From assembly GCA_040903745.1 (NCBI GenBank), contig JBBDUV010000063.1, forward strand, positions 1-64,000: a DNA stretch of 64,000 bases. The letters run 5' to 3'. This DNA is from M55B112 sp040903745. GTDB taxonomy: Bacteria; Bacteroidota; Bacteroidia; Bacteroidales; GCA-2748055. Position numbers and translations under genes: made by a program. Below, piece after piece: positions 60,088 to 64,000 of this stretch (position 1 is the stretch's first letter; each line of letters opens with the position of its first letter). The notes below the pieces were generated by a model. That model was not told the origin of the DNA, did no database searches, and was given only the letters and a program-made list of their open reading frames with translations.

Positions 60088-61536
60088 ATGGCAACTGATC
60101 AAGATAAAATATTAAGTGAAGTTACAAATAACGAGTATAAATTTGGTTTTGAAACACTCATTGAAACAGATACCCTGCCCCCGGGATTAAATGAGGATGT
60201 GGTCAGGGCGATCTCAGTGAAAAAGGAGGAGCCTGAATGGCTCACTGAATTCAGGCTGAAGGCTTACAGGCACTGGCTTACCATGAAGATGCCCGAATGG
60301 GCACACCTTGTTATTCCGGAGATCAGCTACAACGATATCATCTATTATGCCGCACCGCGGAGAAACGCTAAATATGAGAGCATGGATGAAGTGGATCCTG
60401 AATTGATCGATACGTTCAATAAGCTGGGGATTCCGCTGGAAGAGCAGAAACAGCTCGCCGGAGTAGCAGTCGACGCAGTGATGGACAGCATCTCTGTGAA
60501 AACCACGTTTTCTGAGACCCTCGCCGACCTGGGGATTATCTTTTGCTCGTTTAGCGATGCAGTGAAAAATTATCCCGACCTGGTGAAAAAATACATGGGC
60601 AGCGTAGTACCCTATACCGATAATTTCTTTGCAGCACTGAACTCAGCGGTGTTCAGCGACGGATCTTTCTGCTTCATCCCCAAAGGGGTGCGTTGTCCGA
60701 TGGAGCTGTCGACCTACTTCAGGATCAACGCAGCCAATACAGGCCAGTTCGAACGTACTTTGATTATCGCAGAGGATGACTCCTATGTGAGTTATCTGGA
60801 AGGATGTACGGCACCCCGGCGGGATGAAAACCAGCTTCATGCCGCCATCGTAGAGATCGTGGCCCTGGAAAATGCAGAGGTGAAATATTCAACCGTACAA
60901 AACTGGTACCCGGGCGATAAAAACGGCAAGGGAGGTGTTTACAATTTCGTTACAAAACGAGGAATCTGTAAGGGTGATAACTCAAAAATTTCGTGGACCC
61001 AGGTTGAGACAGGTTCGGCAGTTACCTGGAAATACCCCAGTTGTATTTTGAAAGGCGATAATTCGACCGGTGAATTTTATTCCGTGGCAGTTACAAACAA
61101 CCACCAACAGGCCGATACCGGCACCAAAATGACACATATCGGGAAAAATACAAAAAGCATCGTTATCTCCAAGGGGATCAGTGCAGGAGTAGGCCAGAAT
61201 TCTTACCGTGGACTGGTAAAGGTGCTGAAAGGTGCCGAGAATGCCAGGAATTTTTCACAGTGCGACAGCCTGCTGCTGGGGAATAAGTGTGGGGCGCATA
61301 CCTTCCCCTACCTGGAGGCCGATAACGACACAGCAATCGTGGAGCATGAGGCAACCACCTCGAAGATCGGGGAGGACCAGATTTTTTACTGTAACCAGAG
61401 GGGGATCGATACTGAGATCGCTATCGGACTGATCGTCAACGGTTACGCCAAAGAGGTGCTGAATAAGCTGCCGATGGAGTTTGCCGTAGAGGCACAGAAA
61501 TTATTGGCCATAACATTAGAAGGCAGTGTGGGGTAG
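60088..61536 (+). CDS. sufB: Fe-S cluster assembly scaffold SufB
   Basis: SufB forms the scaffold with SufC and SufD on which Fe-S clusters are built. The 482-residue protein has the family features: the long N-terminal region, CSFSDAVKNYPDLVKKYMGSVVP, GVRCPMELSTYFRIN, the beta-helix core with YLEGCTAPRRDENQLH and the C-terminal CDSLLLGNKCGAHTFPYLE with the cluster Cys. Length is typical. It is the first gene of a sufBCD cluster. Confidence 0.97.
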   Translation: MATDQDKILSEVTNNEYKFGFETLIETDTLPPGLNEDVVRAISVKKEEPEWLTEFRLKAYRHWLTMKMPEWAHLVIPEISYNDIIYYAAPRRNAKYESMDEVDPELIDTFNKLGIPLEEQKQLAGVAVDAVMDSISVKTTFSETLADLGIIFCSFSDAVKNYPDLVKKYMGSVVPYTDNFFAALNSAVFSDGSFCFIPKGVRCPMELSTYFRINAANTGQFERTLIIAEDDSYVSYLEGCTAPRRDENQLHAAIVEIVALENAEVKYSTVQNWYPGDKNGKGGVYNFVTKRGICKGDNSKISWTQVETGSAVTWKYPSCILKGDNSTGEFYSVAVTNNHQQADTGTKMTHIGKNTKSIVISKGISAGVGQNSYRGLVKVLKGAENARNFSQCDSLLLGNKCGAHTFPYLEADNDTAIVEHEATTSKIGEDQIFYCNQRGIDTEIAIGLIVNGYAKEVLNKLPMEFAVEAQKLLAITLEGSVG

Positions 61537-61544
61537 GGAAGAGA

Positions 61545-61823
61545 CGTACAGACATGTCGCTCCTAACGGAGCTGGGGGTTTCATGTGGGCAGATTGTTTT
61601 ACAGACATTCCTTCTACAGACATTCCTTCTACAGACATGTCGCTCCTAACGGAGCTGAGGGTTTCATGTGGGCAGATTGTTCTACAGACATGTCGCTCCT
61701 AACGGAGCTGAAAAAAAGCTCCGTAGGAGCGACATGTCTGTAGCAGGCAGATACAAACAGGACAGATCAAGCCCCGTTAGGGGCGACATGTATAGCCCCA
61801 TTAGGGGCGCAACGTCTGTAAAG
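61545..61823. repeat. Array of ACAGACATGTCGC palindromic repeats between sufB and sufC
   Basis: Six copies of the core are visible: three direct (61547, 61629, 61683 onward, each followed by CTCCTAACGGAGCT) and three inverted (about 61718, 61769 and 61793 onward). A 53-bp unit is repeated (61548-61600 and 61630-61682) and a 14-bp tandem lies between. The pair 61682-61709 and 61717-61743 forms a long near-perfect hairpin with one bulged A. The same family occurs at 4637-4756. No REP-associated transposase is in the window. Confidence 0.85.
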
Positions 61824-61858
61824 AAAGATTTAATTGACTAATAATTATAATATACAAA

Positions 61859-62617
61859 ATGCTTAAAATAAAAAACTTAAGAGTCAGCATAGAAGGAAAA
61901 GAGATCCTCAAAGGCATCAACCTGCACGTAAAACCCGGAGAGGTACATGCCATCATGGGACCCAACGGTTCCGGAAAAAGCACCCTTGCCTCCGCGCTTG
62001 CCGGAAACGAAAACTTTGAAATCACCGAGGGAGAGGTGGAATATATGGGTAAGGACCTCCTCGAACTCTCCCCCGAAAACCGTGCCCGTGAAGGGATGTT
62101 CCTGGGTTTCCAGTACCCGGTCGAGATCCCAGGGGTTAGTATGGTCAATTTCCTTAGAACAGCCATCAACGAGCAGCGAAAATACCGGGACGAAGAGCCT
62201 CTGTCGGCTGGTGAATTCCTGAAACTGATGCGGGAAAAGAAAAACCTTGTTGAGATCGATTCTGATCTCACGAGCCGTTCCGTCAACGAAGGTTTCTCCG
62301 GCGGGGAGAAAAAGAAGAACGAGATCTTCCAGATGGCCCTGCTCAATCCGAAACTTTCTATTCTCGACGAAACTGACTCCGGATTGGATATCGATGCCCT
62401 GCGAATTGTGGCTCTCGGTGTCAATAAACTAAAAACAAAAGACAATGCCACCATAGTAATTACACACTACCAACGGCTGCTTGAATATATCGTTCCCGAT
62501 TTTGTTCATGTACTGTATAATGGCAGAATCGTAAAATCGGGAGACAAGAGCCTGGCACTTAAACTGGAAGAGAAGGGCTATGACTGGATCAGGCTCGCAG
62601 CTGAAGCAGAGGTATAA
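61859..62617 (+). CDS. sufC: Fe-S cluster assembly ATPase SufC
   Basis: SufC is the ABC-type ATPase that powers the SufBCD scaffold. The 252-residue protein has Walker A GPNGSGKST (34-42), signature FSGGE (146-150) and Walker B LSILDETDSGLD (166-177), the distinctive SufC form of these motifs. It is separated from sufB by 322 bp filled with repeats, an unusually wide gap for this operon, and from sufD by 239 bp. Confidence 0.97.
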   Translation: MLKIKNLRVSIEGKEILKGINLHVKPGEVHAIMGPNGSGKSTLASALAGNENFEITEGEVEYMGKDLLELSPENRAREGMFLGFQYPVEIPGVSMVNFLRTAINEQRKYRDEEPLSAGEFLKLMREKKNLVEIDSDLTSRSVNEGFSGGEKKKNEIFQMALLNPKLSILDETDSGLDIDALRIVALGVNKLKTKDNATIVITHYQRLLEYIVPDFVHVLYNGRIVKSGDKSLALKLEEKGYDWIRLAAEAEV

Positions 62618-62856
62618 CAGGGAGTAAATGCGAATTTTTAAATGAGTCAACAGTAGATTATTATAAAGTGACAGCATATTTATTATCGTGTACCAGGTAT
62701 AATTTGCAAATAAAGTCAAGTGGCTGGATCATTATATTCAAGAATAAGGAGCGTAAAAAAAACTACAGTATACATAAGTATTAGAGAATTTAAATGTTTG
62801 CAGCGACTCAAATATCGAACATGATGGATATACACCAAAACAAAGGAATTATATAG

Positions 62857-64000
62857 ATGAGTACAATAGCAGAACCTACAGATACAGTATTGAAGTTCTT
62901 GGAGCTTTTTGAAGAACATAGTGGCGAGATCCTATCGTCAGACCCGTCCTTTCTCTCAGAAATGAGGAGAGAGGCGATGAATAATTTTGAACGACTGGGG
63001 TTTCCTGCCAAAAAATCTGAAGACTATAAATACGTCCACCTCGAGCCCTTTTTTAATGGCTCACTCTCCACCCGTTTCTCACCCAGGAAACTGGAATTTG
63101 ATGTGAAGGAGATGTTTAGCTGTGATATTCCCACACTGGATACCCATGTGCTGTTAGTGCTGAATGGTTTCTACTATACCACTACCGGTAAAAGGCTGGT
63201 CGAACAGGAGAACGGTATCATCTTCGGAAGCCTGCAGGAGGCTTTAAAAAGACATCCCAAACTGGTAGAAAAACATTTGGGGCAGTATGCCGATCACCAA
63301 AACGATCCCTTCGTGGCTCTGAATATGGCATATGCACAAGATGGCATATTCCTCTACGTGCCTGAAAAAAAGAGGCTCGACAAACCTATTCAGATCATTC
63401 ACCTGCTTCTTTCCGACGAAAACGAGATGGTGCAACACAGAAATCTTTTTGTAGCAGAGAAAAACAGCGAGGCCGAGGTGATTATCTGTGACCATACCCT
63501 TTCGAACCACCTCTTCTTAACCAATTCAGTTTCGGAGATGGCTGTAGGGGAAAATGCCACACTCGATTTGGTAAGGGTACAGAATGAACACAACCATTCC
63601 GTTCAGATCACCAACTCCTGGATCGAACAGTTGGCCGACTCAAATATGAAACATACTACCATTACACTGCATGGTGGAAAAGTCAGGAACAACCTGAACA
63701 TTAAACTAAAGGGCGAAAATGCATCCTGCGATGCCAATGGGCTGTTCCTGATCGACAAGCAGCAGCATGTCGATAACTTCACAATCATTGAACACCAGGT
63801 ACCCCACTGCGTTTCGAGTCAGCACTACAAAGGGGTACTCGATGATTCATCCACCGGTGCTTTTGCAGGCAAGATCCATGTCTACCCGGATGCTCAAAAG
63901 ACCGAAGCATACCAATCGAATAACAATATCCTGCTCACCCGCGACGCGAAAATGCACACCAAGCCGCAACTGGAGATCTACGCCGACGATGTGAAATGCA
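62857..64000 (+). CDS. sufD: Fe-S cluster assembly protein SufD, 3' end beyond the window
   Basis: The frame opens with ATG at 62857 and encodes MSTIAEPTDTVLKFLELFEEH, then EAMNNFERLGFPAKKSEDYKYVHLEP, the usual opening of SufD. It runs off the window after about 381 residues, so the C-terminus is not seen. SufD partners SufB in the scaffold. No stop lies in frame. The 239-bp gap upstream holds no clear promoter: its best candidate is TATAATTTG, one base too long. Confidence 0.9.
   Translation, partial: MSTIAEPTDTVLKFLELFEEHSGEILSSDPSFLSEMRREAMNNFERLGFPAKKSEDYKYVHLEPFFNGSLSTRFSPRKLEFDVKEMFSCDIPTLDTHVLLVLNGFYYTTTGKRLVEQENGIIFGSLQEALKRHPKLVEKHLGQYADHQNDPFVALNMAYAQDGIFLYVPEKKRLDKPIQIIHLLLSDENEMVQHRNLFVAEKNSEAEVIICDHTLSNHLFLTNSVSEMAVGENATLDLVRVQNEHNHSVQITNSWIEQLADSNMKHTTITLHGGKVRNNLNIKLKGENASCDANGLFLIDKQQHVDNFTIIEHQVPHCVSSQHYKGVLDDSSTGAFAGKIHVYPDAQKTEAYQSNNNILLTRDAKMHTKPQLEIYADDVKC

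Noticed and set aside
61545..61823. CRISPR array
   Set aside because: The repeats are palindromic, occur in both orientations with irregular spacing and have no cas genes nearby, so they are REP-like rather than CRISPR.

Overview
The window comes from a chromosome of the phylum Bacteroidota, most likely a free-living or sediment member of the Bacteroidales/Marinilabiliales type. The sequence evidence is a full-length SprA (the outer-membrane translocon of the type IX secretion system, T9SS), a fused LpxC-FabZ protein, an S46 dipeptidyl-peptidase, a DUF4837 lipoprotein, SiaB-like and DUF4143 proteins, and many -7 boxes of the Bacteroidota form TAnnTTTG (the best is TTTG-N19-TACCTTTG before rimP). 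Shine-Dalgarno sequences are mostly weak. Placement below phylum is inference.

Layout. (1) 1-2400 is an accessory patch: a 3'-half tRNA fragment with its own terminator, an AAA ATPase/DUF4143 gene between two 100-bp direct repeats, and the tail of a nucleotidyltransferase gene. (2) 2400-10150 holds tRNA-Arg(CCG) and a damaged second copy, then lepA, groES-groEL, and an operon of a sigma-54 activator, lptE, a TPR-like protein and secG. (3) 10200-19230 holds kdsB, a large ABC permease, a SiaB-like kinase, rnhA, an S46 peptidase, rnhB and a glycosyltransferase. (4) 19300-26700 holds a flippase, a small ribbon-helix-helix protein, a DUF4837 lipoprotein, tatA, then M23 peptidase-dxr-rseP, and a degenerate GIY-YIG protein. 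(5) 26995-34750 is an accessory degradation region: two sulfatases, an EEP phosphatase/nuclease, a ThuA protein, an NTF2-like lipoprotein, a ruined T9SS cargo gene, initiator tRNA and two cold-shock genes. (6) 34950-40880 holds an M17 aminopeptidase, pdxA, a TonB-dependent receptor, gcvH and a patatin. (7) 41030-53850 holds ruvA-sprA and rimP-nusA-infB. (8) 54000-58700 holds an HD hydrolase, lpxD, lpxC-fabZ and lpxA. (9) 58750-64000 holds thiL and a divergent sufB-sufC-sufD cluster that runs off the end.

How the genes fit together. Lipid A biogenesis recurs: kdsB makes CMP-Kdo, lpxD/lpxC-fabZ/lpxA make the acylated precursor, and lptE delivers LPS. Envelope export recurs too: secG, tatA, rseP and sprA. 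Housekeeping gene order (rimP-nusA-infB, ruvA-sprA near gcvH, groES-groEL, the sigma-54/lptE/secG operon) is conventional for the phylum. The parts that reward a second look lie between the genes: a family of ACAGACATGTCGC palindromes (before lepA and between sufB and sufC), a second repeat family carrying a tiny ORF upstream of the S46 peptidase, three separate damaged tRNA copies, a signal-peptide-plus-T9SS-tail gene remnant, and a perfect inverted repeat at the suf promoter. I found no CRISPR array, no intact transposase or integrase, and no clear new defence system.
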